Assembly: GCF_030238365.1 (NCBI RefSeq)
Contig: NZ_JASSOT010000067.1
Coordinates: 1-64,000 of the forward strand
Reading direction: 5' to 3'
DNA from: Lelliottia wanjuensis
Lineage (GTDB): Bacteria; Pseudomonadota; Gammaproteobacteria; Enterobacterales; Enterobacteriaceae
Length of the DNA: 64,000 nt
Shown: piece after piece, positions 8,722 through 18,076 of the stretch
Numbering within the stretch: the first letter of the stretch is position 1
Layout of the letters: each line of letters opens with the position of its first letter
Notes under the pieces: generated by a model
What the model saw: only the letters and a program-made list of their open reading frames with translations
Databases searched by the model: none
What the model was told of the DNA's origin: nothing
Translations under genes and position numbers: made by a program

Positions 8722-8804
8722 ACGTTCACAGGTTGTGACGCGATTATATTCTGCTGAACATAAGGTGAACGGAACAACCTCAGATGCTTAACTGGCCAGC
8801 ATTA

Positions 8805-8818
8805 CGGCAAATTCGCCG
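8805..8818. repeat. Right direct repeat (probable target-site duplication)
   Basis: An exact copy of the 14 bases at 8054-8067. Joining the two flanks across one copy rebuilds GGCCGGC-AAATTC-GCCGGCC with AAAA before and CTTTTTT after, a bidirectional terminator for convergent add and ydgJ. Confidence 0.7.
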
Positions 8819-8831
8819 GCCCTTTTTTGCG

Positions 8832-9872
8832 TTACGCCAGACAGAGCGTCGAGCGGTGTTTCGCGGATTCAATGCCCAGCTCTATCAGTTCCATAATCTG
8901 AATCGCCTGACTTGCCGGAACCGGGTTTTCGCCCGTGCCGTTCAGAGCGTCGCGGATCCCCGCGTAGTACGCCGGATAGTTCCCCGGCAGGGTCAGCCAG
9001 GTTTCCTGCACCTGCTCTTCCCCTTCAACGCGCGTTAACACGCCGTCGCGCATGTCGTAGCCCCAGTCTTCCTGCGGCAAACGCTCGCCGTTTTTAAGGC
9101 GGTCTTCCTGCGGATCCAGGCCAAACTTCACGTAGCTCCCGCGCGTGCCGTGCACGATATAGCGCGCAGATTCTGCGGCCGCCAGCATGGTGCCGTGCAG
9201 CACCACGCGACGCTGCGGATAGCTTAAAATGGCGTGGAAGTAGTCCGTCGCCTGTGCGCCCGGGCGCAGCTGCGCGAGATCCACCGTCATGCTCACCGGC
9301 AGACCGAACAGGTTCACCGCCTGGTCCAGCAGATGCGGGGCCAGATCGTACCAGATGCCGCTCCCCGGACCGGCCTGCTCGCGCCAGCGGTTACGCACCT
9401 GCGGACGGAAGCGGTCAAAATGAGACTCGAAGTACGCCACTTCTCCCAGCGTCCCTTCGTTCATCAGCGCTTTCACCGTCAGGAAATCACTGTCCCAGCG
9501 ACGGTTATGGAATACAGACAGCAGACGCCCCAGGCTTTTTGCCAGCGCATCCAGTTCGCGCGCCTGAGAGAGCGTCACCGTGAAGGGCTTATCCACCACC
9601 ACGTGTTTGCCCGCTTCGAGCGCCGCTTTCGCCAGTGGGAAGTGGGTATCGTTCGGCGTGGGGATGACGATTAAATCGATATTCGGATCGTTAAACAGGT
9701 GCTTAGGTTCAGACACTACCGGCACCGAGGGCCAGTCAGCGTGAACTTTAGCCTCGTCGCTGCTCGAAACCGCCGCCAGCTCCATTCCAGGCGTACCGGC
9801 AATCAGCGGCGCGTGAAACGTTTTGCTCGCGTAACCATAACCAATTAATCCGACGCGGATTTTGTCACTCAT
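8832..9872 (-). CDS. ydgJ: Gfo/Idh/MocA-family NAD(P)-dependent oxidoreductase YdgJ
   Basis: 346 residues, collinear with E. coli YdgJ. The N-terminal Rossmann fold has VGLIGYGYASKTFH, the family motif VDKPFTVT carries the catalytic-type Lys, and the C-terminal alpha/beta domain contains GIWYDLAPHLLDQA. The substrate is not established; members act on sugars or similar alcohols. The start MSDKIRV is chosen by homology and an upstream GAGGC; the frame is open nine codons further. It ends ten bases from the IS4-type element, so its terminator half has been moved away. Confidence 0.93.
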   Translation of the reverse strand: MSDKIRVGLIGYGYASKTFHAPLIAGTPGMELAAVSSSDEAKVHADWPSVPVVSEPKHLFNDPNIDLIVIPTPNDTHFPLAKAALEAGKHVVVDKPFTVTLSQARELDALAKSLGRLLSVFHNRRWDSDFLTVKALMNEGTLGEVAYFESHFDRFRPQVRNRWREQAGPGSGIWYDLAPHLLDQAVNLFGLPVSMTVDLAQLRPGAQATDYFHAILSYPQRRVVLHGTMLAAAESARYIVHGTRGSYVKFGLDPQEDRLKNGERLPQEDWGYDMRDGVLTRVEGEEQVQETWLTLPGNYPAYYAGIRDALNGTGENPVPASQAIQIMELIELGIESAKHRSTLCLA

Positions 9873-10107
9873 GTCGTTGCCTCTCGTCTTGTCTTTCACC
9901 CATTCTCACACTATCAACATTGCTGTCACAATAGTTTTGTAATGGATTACAAAACTAAAACCAGCATGACTCACCGGAGGTCTTTGTTACATTTATATAA
10001 CCTGCTGAATTCATGAAGGGAAACCGTTCCCGAAGGGCTTGCGATAGCCGAAATCACGCTGTAACATTCTCAACCTGTATTTATGGATAAATCACAAACA
10101 AAAGATT

Positions 10108-10245
10108 ATGACGTCAATCATTAATAGAATCGTTGAATTAGCGGGATGGGTTGTCCTGGGTGTTTCTGTCATTTTGCTCGGCGTTGCCAGCCATATTGAT
10201 AACTACCAGCCGCCGGAGCCCGTTGCGGCTTCGCAGGCGAAATAG
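10108..10245 (+). CDS. blr: Small membrane protein Blr (beta-lactam resistance)
   Basis: A 45-codon frame encoding a single membrane helix (GWVVLGVSVILLGVAS) then HIDNYQPPEP. This is plainly the Blr protein found between ydgJ and cnu in E. coli, where it joins divisome complexes and loss raises beta-lactam sensitivity. The E. coli protein begins MNRLIEL; here the equivalent position is ATT, and the only nearby ATG is four codons upstream (MTSI), so the N-terminus is extended. The ribosome site is weak. Confidence 0.88.
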   Translation: MTSIINRIVELAGWVVLGVSVILLGVASHIDNYQPPEPVAASQAK

Positions 10246-10473
10246 CTTTTGCTGCCAAAAGAGTGACATATCCTGTCAGTTGCTTGTTGCCAGCCGCAGT
10301 CATCAGGGTTAACCTTCTTCTCCGGGCGTCGTTCGACGCCTGAATTTATAAAAGAAAACTCCTAATTTAGCTTTAATCCTTGAGTGGGCAGTTTACGTCC
10401 TTATTTATCCGTTTATTATTCGAGCGAATTACCCTACTTGTATGATTTACTTTTAAAATGGAAGCTTATTACC

Positions 10474-10689
10474 ATGACAGTTCAGGACTATTTATTAAAA
10501 TTTCGCAAAATCAGTTCTCTCGAGAGCCTGGAAAAACTGTTTGATCATTTGAACTACACGCTGACCGATAATCAGGACATCATCAATATGTACCGCGCTG
10601 CCGATCACCGCCGCGCAGAGCTGGTTTCCGGCGGTCGTCTGTTCAATATCGGCGAAGTCCCTAAATCAGTTTGGCGCTACGTGCTGTAA
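10474..10689 (+). CDS. cnu: OriC-binding nucleoid protein, Hha paralogue Cnu (YdgT)
   Basis: 71 residues, highly similar to E. coli Cnu throughout, including the [13 protein letters not shown] motif shared with Hha. It pairs with H-NS or StpA to silence horizontally acquired AT-rich genes and binds a site near oriC. The start MTVQDY matches E. coli; the longer open frame from 10384 is not homologous. The accessory fimbrial promoter in this window is the kind of DNA this complex represses. Confidence 0.96.
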   Translation: MTVQDYLLKFRKISSLESLEKLFDHLNYTLTDNQDIINMYRAADHRRAELVSGGRLFNIGEVPKSVWRYVL

Positions 10690-10703
10690 GACGGTAGCCA
10701 TCG

Positions 10704-10758
10704 GCGCGAAATGTTATATACTCACGCCCCGGTAAATTTGCCGGGTATCATTTCGCGC
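10704..10758. repeat. Nested inverted repeats between cnu and ydgK
   Basis: An outer 10-bp pair GCGCGAAATG / CATTTCGCGC encloses an inner 5-bp pair CCCGG / CCGGG, with a TTATATA stretch between. The outer pair could fold as a cruciform or RNA stem ahead of ydgK. The function is unknown. Confidence 0.6.
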
Positions 10759-10775
10759 AGACTGAGGGAGATAAC

Positions 10776-11216
10776 ATGACCACATCGCCTGGAGAAAAAA
10801 TCGGAGGCTGGTTACTCGCCCCGCTCGCCTGGTTACTGGTTGCTTTGTTAAGCGCATCGCTGGCGCTGCTGCTGTACACCACGGCTCTCGTGACGCCGTA
10901 TGCGTTAAAAAATCTGACCTCCCAAAGCACGCTGAATATTGCCTTGTGGTTTGTCTCATTCGCTTTTGCTATTGCCATGTGGTACTACACCCTGTGGCTG
11001 ACCATCGCCTTCTTTAAACGCCGTCAGAAAGTGCCTAAGCACTATATTATCTGGCTGCTGATCTCTGTGCTGCTGGCGATTAAGGCGTTTGCCTTTTCCC
11101 CGGTGTCAGATTTACTGGCGACCCGCCAGCTTCTGTTCCCGCTGCTGGCCGCTGCGATCTTCGCACCCTATTTCAGGCGCTCTGCCCGCGTGAAAAAGAC
11201 CTTTGTGAATCCGTAA
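10776..11216 (+). CDS. ydgK: Inner-membrane protein YdgK (DUF2569 family)
   Basis: 146 residues with four hydrophobic segments (about 9-35, 55-78, 87-110 and 115-132) and conserved WYYTLWLTIAFFKRR. It matches E. coli YdgK, which sits in the same place before rsxA. The function is unknown. It lies 76 bases ahead of rsxA and may share its transcript. The start is supported by GAGGGAG nine bases upstream. Confidence 0.92.
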   Translation: MTTSPGEKIGGWLLAPLAWLLVALLSASLALLLYTTALVTPYALKNLTSQSTLNIALWFVSFAFAIAMWYYTLWLTIAFFKRRQKVPKHYIIWLLISVLLAIKAFAFSPVSDLLATRQLLFPLLAAAIFAPYFRRSARVKKTFVNP

Positions 11217-11292
11217 TAACCCTACAGTTATCCTGTTGTCGCCCGTTGTGGTTTATCCGATAATAGGCGGCTTTTTTATTTCAGGCTAAATA

Positions 11293-11874
11293 ATGACCGA
11301 TTACTTACTGCTCTTTGTCGGAACTGTGCTGGTTAATAACTTCGTGCTGGTGAAGTTCCTTGGCCTGTGCCCGTTCATGGGGGTTTCCAAAAAACTGGAG
11401 ACCGCGATGGGCATGGGGCTGGCGACCACCTTCGTGATGACGCTGGCCTCTATTTGCGCCTGGTGGATTGATACCTGGATATTGATCCCCCTAGGCCTGA
11501 CCTATCTGCGCACGCTGGCGTTTATCCTCGTGATTGCCTTTGTGGTGCAATTTACCGAAATGGTGGTGCGTAAAACCAGCCCGGCGCTCTATCGCCTGCT
11601 CGGCATCTTCCTGCCGCTGATCACCACTAACTGCGCCGTTCTCGGCGTGGCGCTGCTCAACATCAACCTTGGGCATAATTTCCTGCAATCCGCGCTGTAC
11701 GGTTTTTCCGCCGCGGTCGGGTTCTCACTGGTCATGGTACTGTTTGCGTCGATTCGCGAACGCATGGCCGCTGCCGATATTCCGGCACCGTTTCGCGGTA
11801 ACGCCATCGCGCTGGTCACCGCCGGTTTGATGTCTCTGGCCTTTATGGGCTTCAGTGGTCTGGTGAAGTTGTAA
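11293..11874 (+). CDS. rsxA: Electron transport complex subunit RsxA
   Basis: 193 residues with six predicted membrane helices. It contains the conserved [18 protein letters not shown] and [11 protein letters not shown] segments typical of RsxA/RnfA. It is a subunit of the Rsx (Rnf-like) inner-membrane electron-transfer complex, which in E. coli keeps SoxR reduced. Its stop codon shares a base with the rsxB start, so the two are translationally coupled. It is the first gene of a tightly packed rsxABCDGE-nth operon. Confidence 0.97.
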   Translation: MTDYLLLFVGTVLVNNFVLVKFLGLCPFMGVSKKLETAMGMGLATTFVMTLASICAWWIDTWILIPLGLTYLRTLAFILVIAFVVQFTEMVVRKTSPALYRLLGIFLPLITTNCAVLGVALLNINLGHNFLQSALYGFSAAVGFSLVMVLFASIRERMAAADIPAPFRGNAIALVTAGLMSLAFMGFSGLVKL

Positions 11875-12449
11875 TGAATGCTATCTGGATTGCCATCGCC
11901 TCCATCAGCGTGCTGGGGCTGTTTTTTGGCATTATTCTGGGTTACGCCTCGCGCCGCTTTGCGGTCGAAGGCGATCCTGTCGTGGAAAAAATTGACGATC
12001 TCCTGCCGCAAAGCCAGTGTGGCCAGTGCGGCTATCCGGGCTGCCGTCCGTATGCTGAGGCCGTCGGCAACGGTGAAAAAATTAACCGCTGTGCGCCGGG
12101 TGGCGAAGCCGTGATGCTGAAAATCGCCGCGCTGCTGAACGTTGATCCGCAGCCGGTGGATGGCGACGAAACGGCGCAAGAGCCGGTGCGCGCCCTGGCG
12201 GTGATCGACGAAGCCAACTGTATCGGCTGCACCAAATGCATTCAGGCCTGCCCGGTTGACGCCATTGTCGGTGCGACCCGCGCGATGCACACCGTGATGG
12301 CGGATCTGTGCACGGGCTGCAATCTCTGCGTGGCCCCCTGCCCGACGCAATGCATCGAGCTGCGTCCGGTCGAGACGACGACTGACAGCTGGAAGTGGGA
12401 TCTTCAAACCATTCCAGTTCGTATAATTCCTGTGGAACACCATGCTTAA
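11874..12449 (+). CDS. rsxB: Electron transport complex iron-sulfur subunit RsxB
   Basis: 191 residues. An N-terminal membrane anchor (residues 4-25) is followed by a four-Cys FeS domain ([15 protein letters not shown]) and two ferredoxin motifs, [12 protein letters not shown] and [12 protein letters not shown], each binding a 4Fe-4S cluster. It relays electrons through the Rsx complex. It overlaps the rsxC start by eight bases. Length and motifs are those of the family. Confidence 0.97.
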   Translation: MNAIWIAIASISVLGLFFGIILGYASRRFAVEGDPVVEKIDDLLPQSQCGQCGYPGCRPYAEAVGNGEKINRCAPGGEAVMLKIAALLNVDPQPVDGDETAQEPVRALAVIDEANCIGCTKCIQACPVDAIVGATRAMHTVMADLCTGCNLCVAPCPTQCIELRPVETTTDSWKWDLQTIPVRIIPVEHHA

Positions 12450-14451
12450 GTTATTTTCTGCTTTCAGAAAAGAGAAGATTTGGGATTTCGACGGCGGCAT
12501 TCATCCGCCGGAGATGAAAACCCAGTCCAGCGGCACGCCGCTGCGCCAGATCCCGCTGGCGACCCGTTTCGTCATGCCGCTGAAACAGCATATCGGCGCG
12601 GAAGGCGAGCTGTGCGTCAAGGTCGGCGACACCGTCCTGCGCGGCCAACAGCTGACTTTCGGCCGCGGGCGTATGCTCCCGGTCCATGCCCCGACCTCCG
12701 GGACAGTGGTGGCGATTGCCCCACACACGGTGCCCCACCCTTCGGCGCTGTCTGAATTAAGCGTCACTATCGAGCCGGATGGCGAAGACCGCTGGATTGA
12801 GCGCGACGGCTGGAGCGATTATCGCGCCCAGAGCCGCGAGACGCTAATCGAACGCATCCATCAGTTCGGCGTGGCCGGTCTCGGCGGCGCTGGCTTCCCG
12901 ACCGGGACCAAACTGCGCGGCGGTGGCGACAAGATCGAGACCCTGATCATCAATGCCGCCGAGTGCGAGCCTTACATCACCGCCGATGACCGGCTGATGC
13001 AGGACTGCGCCGCGCAGGTCGTGGAAGGCATTCGCATTCTTGCCCACATTTTGCAGCCGCGCGAAGTGCTGATCGGCATCGAAGATAACAAACCGCAGGC
13101 GATCTCCATGCTGCGTGCGGTGCTGGCAGGCAGCCACGATATTGGCCTGCGCGTCATTCCGACCAAATACCCGTCCGGCGGCGCAAAGCAGCTGACGCAA
13201 ATTTTAACCGGCAAACAGGTTCCGCACGGCGGCCGTTCGTCCGATATCGGCGTGCTGATGCAAAACGTCGGTACGGCTTACGCGGTGAAACGCGCGGTGA
13301 TCGACGGCGAGCCGTTGACCGAGCGCGTGGTGACTCTGACCGGGGAATCCGTTTCGCAGCCGGGCAACGTCTGGGCGCGTCTGGGTACGCCGGTGCGCCA
13401 TCTGCTGGAGCAGGCCGGATTCTGTCCGGGCAGCGATCAGATGGTGATCATGGGCGGCCCGCTGATGGGCTTTACCCTCCCCTGGCTCGACGTGCCGGTG
13501 GTGAAAATTACCAACTGTCTGCTGGCGCCTTCCGCCAGTGAAATGGGCGAAGAGCAGGAAGAGAAAGGCTGCATTCGCTGCAGCGCCTGCGCCGACGCCT
13601 GCCCGGCGGATCTGCTCCCGCAGCAGCTCTACTGGTACAGCAAAGGCCAGTTGCACGACAAAGCCAAAGCCCACAATCTGGCCGACTGCATCGAGTGCGG
13701 GGCCTGCGCATGGGTCTGCCCGAGCAGTATTCCGCTGGTGCAATATTTCCGCCAGGAAAAGGCCGAGATTTACGCTATTTCGCTGGAAGACAAACGCGCG
13801 GCGGAAGCCAAAGCTCGCTTTGAAGCGCGTCAGGCACGTCTTGAGCGCGAAAAACTGGCGCGCCAGGAGCGTCATAAGCAGGCTGCGGTGCAGCCAGCCG
13901 AAAAAGATCAGGATGCGATCAATGCCGCGCTGGCACGCGTTCGCGAGAAGAAAGCCTCTGCTGCCCAGCCGGTGATTATCCCTGCCGGTGAAAAACCGGA
14001 TAACAGCGAAGCCATCGCCGCCCGCGAAGCGCGTAAAGCGCAGGCCCGCGCGCGTCAGGCGGAGAAAGCGCAGGACGCAGAAATCGACCCGCGCAAAGCG
14101 GCTGTGGAAGCGGCGATTGCTCGTGCCAAAGCGCGCAAAGCGACGCAGCAGGAAGAAGCTGTTACGCCGGAAGCTGCCGTCGATCCGCGTAAAGCCGCCG
14201 TTGAAGCGGCTATCGCACGCGCTAAAGCCCGTAAAGCGGCCCAGCAGGAAGCGCCAGCCGCGCCGGAAGCTCCCGTCGACCCGCGTAAAGCCGCCGTTGA
14301 AGCGGCTATCGCCCGTGCGAAAGCACGTAAAGCGGCCCAGCAGGAAGCCGAACTCGCAGCAAACGACGACCCACGCAAAGCCGCAGTCGCCGCCGCGATT
14401 GCGCGCGTTCAGGCTAAGAAAGCCGCACAGCAGGCAGTAAACGAGGATTAA
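12442..14451 (+). CDS. rsxC: Electron transport complex subunit RsxC with Ala/Lys repeat tail
   Basis: 669 residues, shorter than the roughly 740 of E. coli. The core has a Gly-rich nucleotide-binding loop ([13 protein letters not shown]), FMN-binding and SLBB-type regions, and two ferredoxin motifs, [12 protein letters not shown] and [12 protein letters not shown]. The C-terminal 230 residues are charged and helical. They include four copies of a unit beginning [19 protein letters not shown], the last diverged, and differ from E. coli mainly in repeat number. It is the NADH-side subunit by analogy with RnfC. It abuts rsxD directly. Confidence 0.97.
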   Translation: MLKLFSAFRKEKIWDFDGGIHPPEMKTQSSGTPLRQIPLATRFVMPLKQHIGAEGELCVKVGDTVLRGQQLTFGRGRMLPVHAPTSGTVVAIAPHTVPHPSALSELSVTIEPDGEDRWIERDGWSDYRAQSRETLIERIHQFGVAGLGGAGFPTGTKLRGGGDKIETLIINAAECEPYITADDRLMQDCAAQVVEGIRILAHILQPREVLIGIEDNKPQAISMLRAVLAGSHDIGLRVIPTKYPSGGAKQLTQILTGKQVPHGGRSSDIGVLMQNVGTAYAVKRAVIDGEPLTERVVTLTGESVSQPGNVWARLGTPVRHLLEQAGFCPGSDQMVIMGGPLMGFTLPWLDVPVVKITNCLLAPSASEMGEEQEEKGCIRCSACADACPADLLPQQLYWYSKGQLHDKAKAHNLADCIECGACAWVCPSSIPLVQYFRQEKAEIYAISLEDKRAAEAKARFEARQARLEREKLARQERHKQAAVQPAEKDQDAINAALARVREKKASAAQPVIIPAGEKPDNSEAIAAREARKAQARARQAEKAQDAEIDPRKAAVEAAIARAKARKATQQEEAVTPEAAVDPRKAAVEAAIARAKARKAAQQEAPAAPEAPVDPRKAAVEAAIARAKARKAAQQEAELAANDDPRKAAVAAAIARVQAKKAAQQAVNED

Positions 14452-15504
14452 ATGGTTTTCAGAATCGCAAGTTCCCCTTACACCCATAACCAGCGCCAGA
14501 CGTCGCGCATTATGATGCTGGTCTGCCTGGCGGCCCTGCCGGGCATTGCCGTGCAGTTCTGGTTTTTTGGCTGGGGGACACTGTTTCAGATCCTCCTCGG
14601 CGGCGGTAGTGCGCTGGCCGCTGAAGCGCTGGTGCTTCGACTGCGCAAAATGCCCGTTACCCGCATCCTCGCCGATAACTCCGCCCTGCTGACGGGCCTG
14701 CTGCTGGCGATCAGTATTCCGCCGTTTGCTCCCTGGTGGATGGTGGTGCTGGGTACGGTCTTTGCGGTCATTATCGCCAAACAGCTGTACGGCGGGCTGG
14801 GGCATAACCCGTTCAACCCGGCGATGATCGGTTACGTGGTGCTGCTGATCTCCTTCCCGGTCCAGATGACCAGCTGGCTGCCGCCGCATGAGATTGCCGC
14901 GACGGTGCCGGGCTTTATGGATGCGTTGCAGGTGATCTTCACCGGGCATACGGCGACGGGTGGCGATATGAACACCCTGCGCATGGGCGTGGACGGGGTA
15001 AGCCAGGCGACACCTCTCGACACCTTTAAAACCTCGTTGCATGCCGGTCACAGCCTGGAGCAGATCATGCAGTACCCGATCTACAGCGGCGTGCTGGCGG
15101 GCGCTGGCTGGCAGTGGGTGAATATCGCCTATCTTCTGGGCGGCGTATTCCTGCTGTGGAAGAAAGCGATTCGCTGGCACATTCCGGTCAGCTTCCTGGT
15201 GACGCTGGCGATCTGTGCCACGCTCGGCTGGGCGTTCTCGTCCGAGCCGCTGCCAAGCCCACAGATGCACCTGCTCTCAGGGGCTACCATGCTCGGCGCG
15301 TTCTTTATTTTGACCGACCCGGTCACCGCCTCCACCACCAACCGTGGACGCCTGATTTTTGGTGCGCTGGCGGGTCTGCTGGTGTGGTTGATTCGTAGTT
15401 TTGGCGGTTATCCAGACGGTGTGGCCTTTGCCGTTCTGCTCGCCAATATTACGGTGCCTCTGATTGACTACTACACGCGTCCTCGCGTGTATGGCCACCG
15501 CTAA
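14452..15504 (+). CDS. rsxD: Electron transport complex subunit RsxD
   Basis: 350 residues, an RnfD/NqrB-type membrane protein with about ten helices. The SQATPLDTF segment holds the Thr that carries covalent FMN in the family, and [17 protein letters not shown] is strongly conserved. The ATG directly follows the rsxC stop. It works with RsxG in the flavin relay of the complex. Confidence 0.97.
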   Translation: MVFRIASSPYTHNQRQTSRIMMLVCLAALPGIAVQFWFFGWGTLFQILLGGGSALAAEALVLRLRKMPVTRILADNSALLTGLLLAISIPPFAPWWMVVLGTVFAVIIAKQLYGGLGHNPFNPAMIGYVVLLISFPVQMTSWLPPHEIAATVPGFMDALQVIFTGHTATGGDMNTLRMGVDGVSQATPLDTFKTSLHAGHSLEQIMQYPIYSGVLAGAGWQWVNIAYLLGGVFLLWKKAIRWHIPVSFLVTLAICATLGWAFSSEPLPSPQMHLLSGATMLGAFFILTDPVTASTTNRGRLIFGALAGLLVWLIRSFGGYPDGVAFAVLLANITVPLIDYYTRPRVYGHR

Positions 15505-15514
15505 GGGATTCGCC

Positions 15515-16135
15515 ATGCTGAAAACGATGCAAAAACACGGCGTGACGCTGGCGATCTTCGCCGCCGCCCTGACCGGTCTGACCGCGCTGGTGAATGAACT
15601 GACTAAAAACACCATTGAAGAGCAAGCGGCGAAGCAACAAAAAGCGCTGTTCGATCAGGTGATCCCGTCGGACTTCTACGATAATGACCTGCAGAAAAGC
15701 TGCTTTATCGTACAGGCCCCGCAGTTAGGCAAAGGTGAACACCGCATTTTCATTGCGCGCAAAGGCGATACCGCCGTGGGCGCGGTGATGGAAGCGACCG
15801 CTCCGGACGGCTACTCCGGTGCGATCCAGCTGCTGGTCGGGACCGACTTCTCCGGTACCGTACTGGGTACGCGCGTCACCGAGCATCACGAAACGCCGGG
15901 CCTGGGCGATAAAATCGAGCTGCGCCTCGGCGACTGGATATTGCACTTCGCCGGAAAAGTGATTCACGGTGAAAACGACACTGCCTTTGCGGTGAAAAAA
16001 GACGGCGGCGAGTTCGACCAGTTTACCGGTGCGACCATTACGCCGCGCGCGGTGGTGAATGCGGTTAAACGCGCCGGGCTGTATGCCCAAACGCTGCCCG
16101 CGCAACTTAACAATCTTCCCGGGTGTGAGGAGTAA
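15515..16135 (+). CDS. rsxG: Electron transport complex subunit RsxG
   Basis: 206 residues from the ATG at 15515, which has GGGA upstream and matches the E. coli start MLKT; the frame is open further upstream inside rsxD. An N-terminal membrane anchor is followed by a periplasmic FMN-binding domain with [13 protein letters not shown], where the second Thr of TGAT is the covalent FMN site. It lies ten bases after rsxD and two before rsxE. Confidence 0.97.
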   Translation: MLKTMQKHGVTLAIFAAALTGLTALVNELTKNTIEEQAAKQQKALFDQVIPSDFYDNDLQKSCFIVQAPQLGKGEHRIFIARKGDTAVGAVMEATAPDGYSGAIQLLVGTDFSGTVLGTRVTEHHETPGLGDKIELRLGDWILHFAGKVIHGENDTAFAVKKDGGEFDQFTGATITPRAVVNAVKRAGLYAQTLPAQLNNLPGCEE

Positions 16136-16137
16136 TC

Positions 16138-16824
16138 ATGAGCCAGGTTAAAGAGGTTATTGTCCAGGGTCTCTGGAAGAACAACTCCGCGCTGGTGCAA
16201 CTGCTCGGAATGTGCCCGCTGCTGGCGGTAACATCAACCGCCACCAACGCCCTGGGTCTGGGGCTGGCGACGACGCTGGTACTGACCCTGACCAACCTGT
16301 CGATCTCTGCCCTGCGCCGCTGGACGCCAGCGGAAATCCGTATCCCGATTTACGTGATGATCATCGCCTCGGTGGTGAGTATCGTGCAGATGCTGATCAA
16401 CGCCTACGCGTTTGGCCTGTACCAGTCGCTGGGGATTTTTATCCCGCTGATCGTCACCAACTGTATTGTGGTGGGCCGTGCGGAAGCTTTCGCGGTGAAG
16501 AACGATCCGCTGATCTCCGCCCTGGATGGCTTTGCCATCGGCATGGGCGCGACCTGCGCGATGTTTGTGCTGGGCTCGCTGCGTGAAATCCTCGGCAACG
16601 GCACGCTGTTCGATGGCGCGGATGCGCTGCTGGGCAGCTGGGCGAAAGTCCTGCGCATTGAAGTTTTCCATACCGACACGCCGTTCCTGCTGGCGATGCT
16701 GCCGCCGGGTGCCTTTATTGGCCTTGGCATGATGCTGGCGATAAAATACCTCATTGATGAGAAACGTAAGCGCCGCGCCGCCGAGCGCAGCGTGCAGGAA
16801 GGACTTCCTGAGAAGGCTGTATGA
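16138..16824 (+). CDS. rsxE: Electron transport complex subunit RsxE
   Basis: 228 residues, a paralogue of RsxA with about six helices and the shared [14 protein letters not shown] and [17 protein letters not shown] segments. It forms the RsxA-RsxE membrane core. It ends in a basic tail and overlaps the start of nth by four bases (ATGA), so the DNA glycosylase is translationally coupled to the redox operon, as in E. coli. Confidence 0.97.
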   Translation: MSQVKEVIVQGLWKNNSALVQLLGMCPLLAVTSTATNALGLGLATTLVLTLTNLSISALRRWTPAEIRIPIYVMIIASVVSIVQMLINAYAFGLYQSLGIFIPLIVTNCIVVGRAEAFAVKNDPLISALDGFAIGMGATCAMFVLGSLREILGNGTLFDGADALLGSWAKVLRIEVFHTDTPFLLAMLPPGAFIGLGMMLAIKYLIDEKRKRRAAERSVQEGLPEKAV

Positions 16825-17456
16825 ATAAAGAGAAACGCATAGCGATTCTGTCGCGCCTGCGTGACAACGACCCGCATCCGACAACGGAGCTGAACTTCAG
16901 CTCCCCTTTTGAGCTGCTGATCGCGGTCCTGCTCTCCGCGCAGGCGACTGATGTCAGCGTCAACAAAGCGACGGCAAAGCTCTACCCCGTCGCCAATACG
17001 CCACAAGCGATGCTCGAGCTGGGCGTGGACGGCGTGAAGTCGTATATCAAGACCATCGGCCTGTTTAACACCAAAGCCGAAAACGTGATTAAGACCTGCC
17101 GTATTCTGGTCGAACAACACGGCGGTGACGTGCCGGAAGACCGCGCGGCGCTCGAAGCGCTGCCGGGCGTCGGGCGTAAAACGGCGAACGTGGTGCTCAA
17201 CACGGCCTTCGGCTGGCCGACGATTGCCGTCGATACGCATATCTTTCGCGTCTGTAACCGCACTAATTTCGCGCCGGGGAAGAACGTTGAGCAGGTCGAA
17301 GAGAAGCTGCTCAAAGTCGTTCCTGCCGAGTTTAAAGTCGATTGCCATCACTGGCTGATTTTGCACGGGCGTTATACCTGTATCGCCCGTAAACCGCGCT
17401 GCGGCTCGTGCCTGATTGAAGATTTATGCGAGTTTAAAGAGAAAGTCGATCTCTGA
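16821..17456 (+). CDS. nth: Endonuclease III (DNA glycosylase/AP lyase)
   Basis: 211 residues. It removes oxidised pyrimidines and cuts at abasic sites. The helix-hairpin-helix motif [12 protein letters not shown] contains catalytic Lys120, and Asp138 lies in [10 protein letters not shown]. The C-terminal 4Fe-4S cluster cysteines are at 187, 194, 197 and 203 with the standard C-x6-C-x2-C-x5-C spacing. It is the last gene of the rsx operon, with a hairpin 45 bases downstream. Confidence 0.98.
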   Translation: MNKEKRIAILSRLRDNDPHPTTELNFSSPFELLIAVLLSAQATDVSVNKATAKLYPVANTPQAMLELGVDGVKSYIKTIGLFNTKAENVIKTCRILVEQHGGDVPEDRAALEALPGVGRKTANVVLNTAFGWPTIAVDTHIFRVCNRTNFAPGKNVEQVEEKLLKVVPAEFKVDCHHWLILHGRYTCIARKPRCGSCLIEDLCEFKEKVDL

Positions 17457-17500
17457 TATCTGCTGCATTTTGTTATCCTCTCACGCAATCAATCCCTTAC

Positions 17501-17532
17501 AAAAGGAAGGTCTAACCGTGAACCTTCCTTTT
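17501..17532 (+). terminator. Hairpin after nth
   Basis: AAAAGGAAGGT and ACCTTCCTTTT form a perfect 11-bp stem with a 10-base loop, followed by TTTTGCCC. It probably ends the rsx-nth transcript. The same DNA contains a GTG-started 23-codon frame (17518-17589) with GGAAGG upstream. Confidence 0.6.
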
Positions 17533-18076
17533 GCCCATTTATTATCCGCTGCGCTGACTTTTAGACCTGTTGATTGTTCGGTTCATTAACACTCAGGCAG
17601 GTTAATTGTTTTTTCGTCAGCGAAATTTTCTATACATCTGTGACAGAGATCACTGTGATAACGTCATGTTGGATTTTTGTATCTAAAAACCTGATAAGCC
17701 CTTGCCTGCACAGGCTATGACCGATCGTTACCCACAGATTAAACCAGTTCATTTTCGGATTATGGGTCATCTGACTGCCTGAAAGGGCATATAGCAGAAC
17801 ATATCGCCATGCGGGGCTTTTTAAGGGCATTCCGTAGTGAAAAAAACCACCAATTCTCTGGCTGTGAGATTTAACGCTAAATAACATTTGCCTGACCCGC
17901 TGATTATACCATGTCGGTTATATGTAACAGAGTATTACAAATGTATTGCCAGATGGGCCAGGATAGTGAACATTACCCGCCGTTTCCCCTCCCAATATAA
18001 CTATAAGGCGAATGGATTCCGGTCGATTACGCTATGAACACCCCCGTTAATATGGGATGTAAAAAAAGAGGTATAT
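17533..18076. promoter_or_regulatory. Long AT-rich leader upstream of dtpA
   Basis: About 540 bases with no gene I can support. An imperfect inverted repeat TGTAACAGAGTATTACA lies at 17923-17939. The dtpA ribosome site GAGGT is at the right end. E. coli dtpA is known to be controlled by EnvZ/OmpR, but I cannot place those sites here. Confidence 0.4.

Larger units (their letters stand above)
8068..8804. mobile_element. Non-autonomous element with IS4-type ends and a hairpin-rich non-coding core (737 bp)
   Basis: The left end TAATGCCAGTCAGTTAAG (8068-8085) and the reverse complement of the right end, TAATGCTGGCCAGTTAAG (8787-8804), match at 15 of 18 positions. They resemble the IS4 terminal repeat TAATGCCGATCAGTTAAG as I remember it. 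The repeat continues inward as ATCAGTGGTATTGTTCCGTTC (left, from 8138) and ATCTGAGGTTGTTCCGTTC (right). There is no transposase-like frame. The open frames inside are rich in Arg, Pro and Gly and look like GC-rich chance frames. The core holds stems at 8203/8224 (10 bp), 8536/8549 (8 bp), 8560/8568, 8574/8582 and 8694/8710 (12 bp). A transposase acting in trans is implied. Confidence 0.7.

Noticed and set aside
7994..8791. 265-codon open frame across the IS4-ended element
   Set aside because: It starts inside the add stop region, has no ribosome site, is rich in Arg, Pro and Ser as GC-rich chance frames are, and other frames of the same DNA are equally open. It is better explained as non-coding repeat DNA.
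13204..15270. 688-codon minus-strand frame opposite rsxC and rsxD
   Set aside because: Shadow of the highly biased rsxC repeat region; rich in His, Arg and Gly with no family resemblance. The plus strand has complete, recognisable genes.
17630..17887. 85-codon minus-strand frame upstream of dtpA
   Set aside because: No ribosome site and no similarity to anything I know. It lies in the regulatory leader of dtpA.
17923..17939. TGTAACAGAGTATTACA as a TyrR box before dtpA
   Set aside because: It is one base shorter than the TyrR palindrome and lacks the outer matches; no TyrR link to dtpA is known to me.
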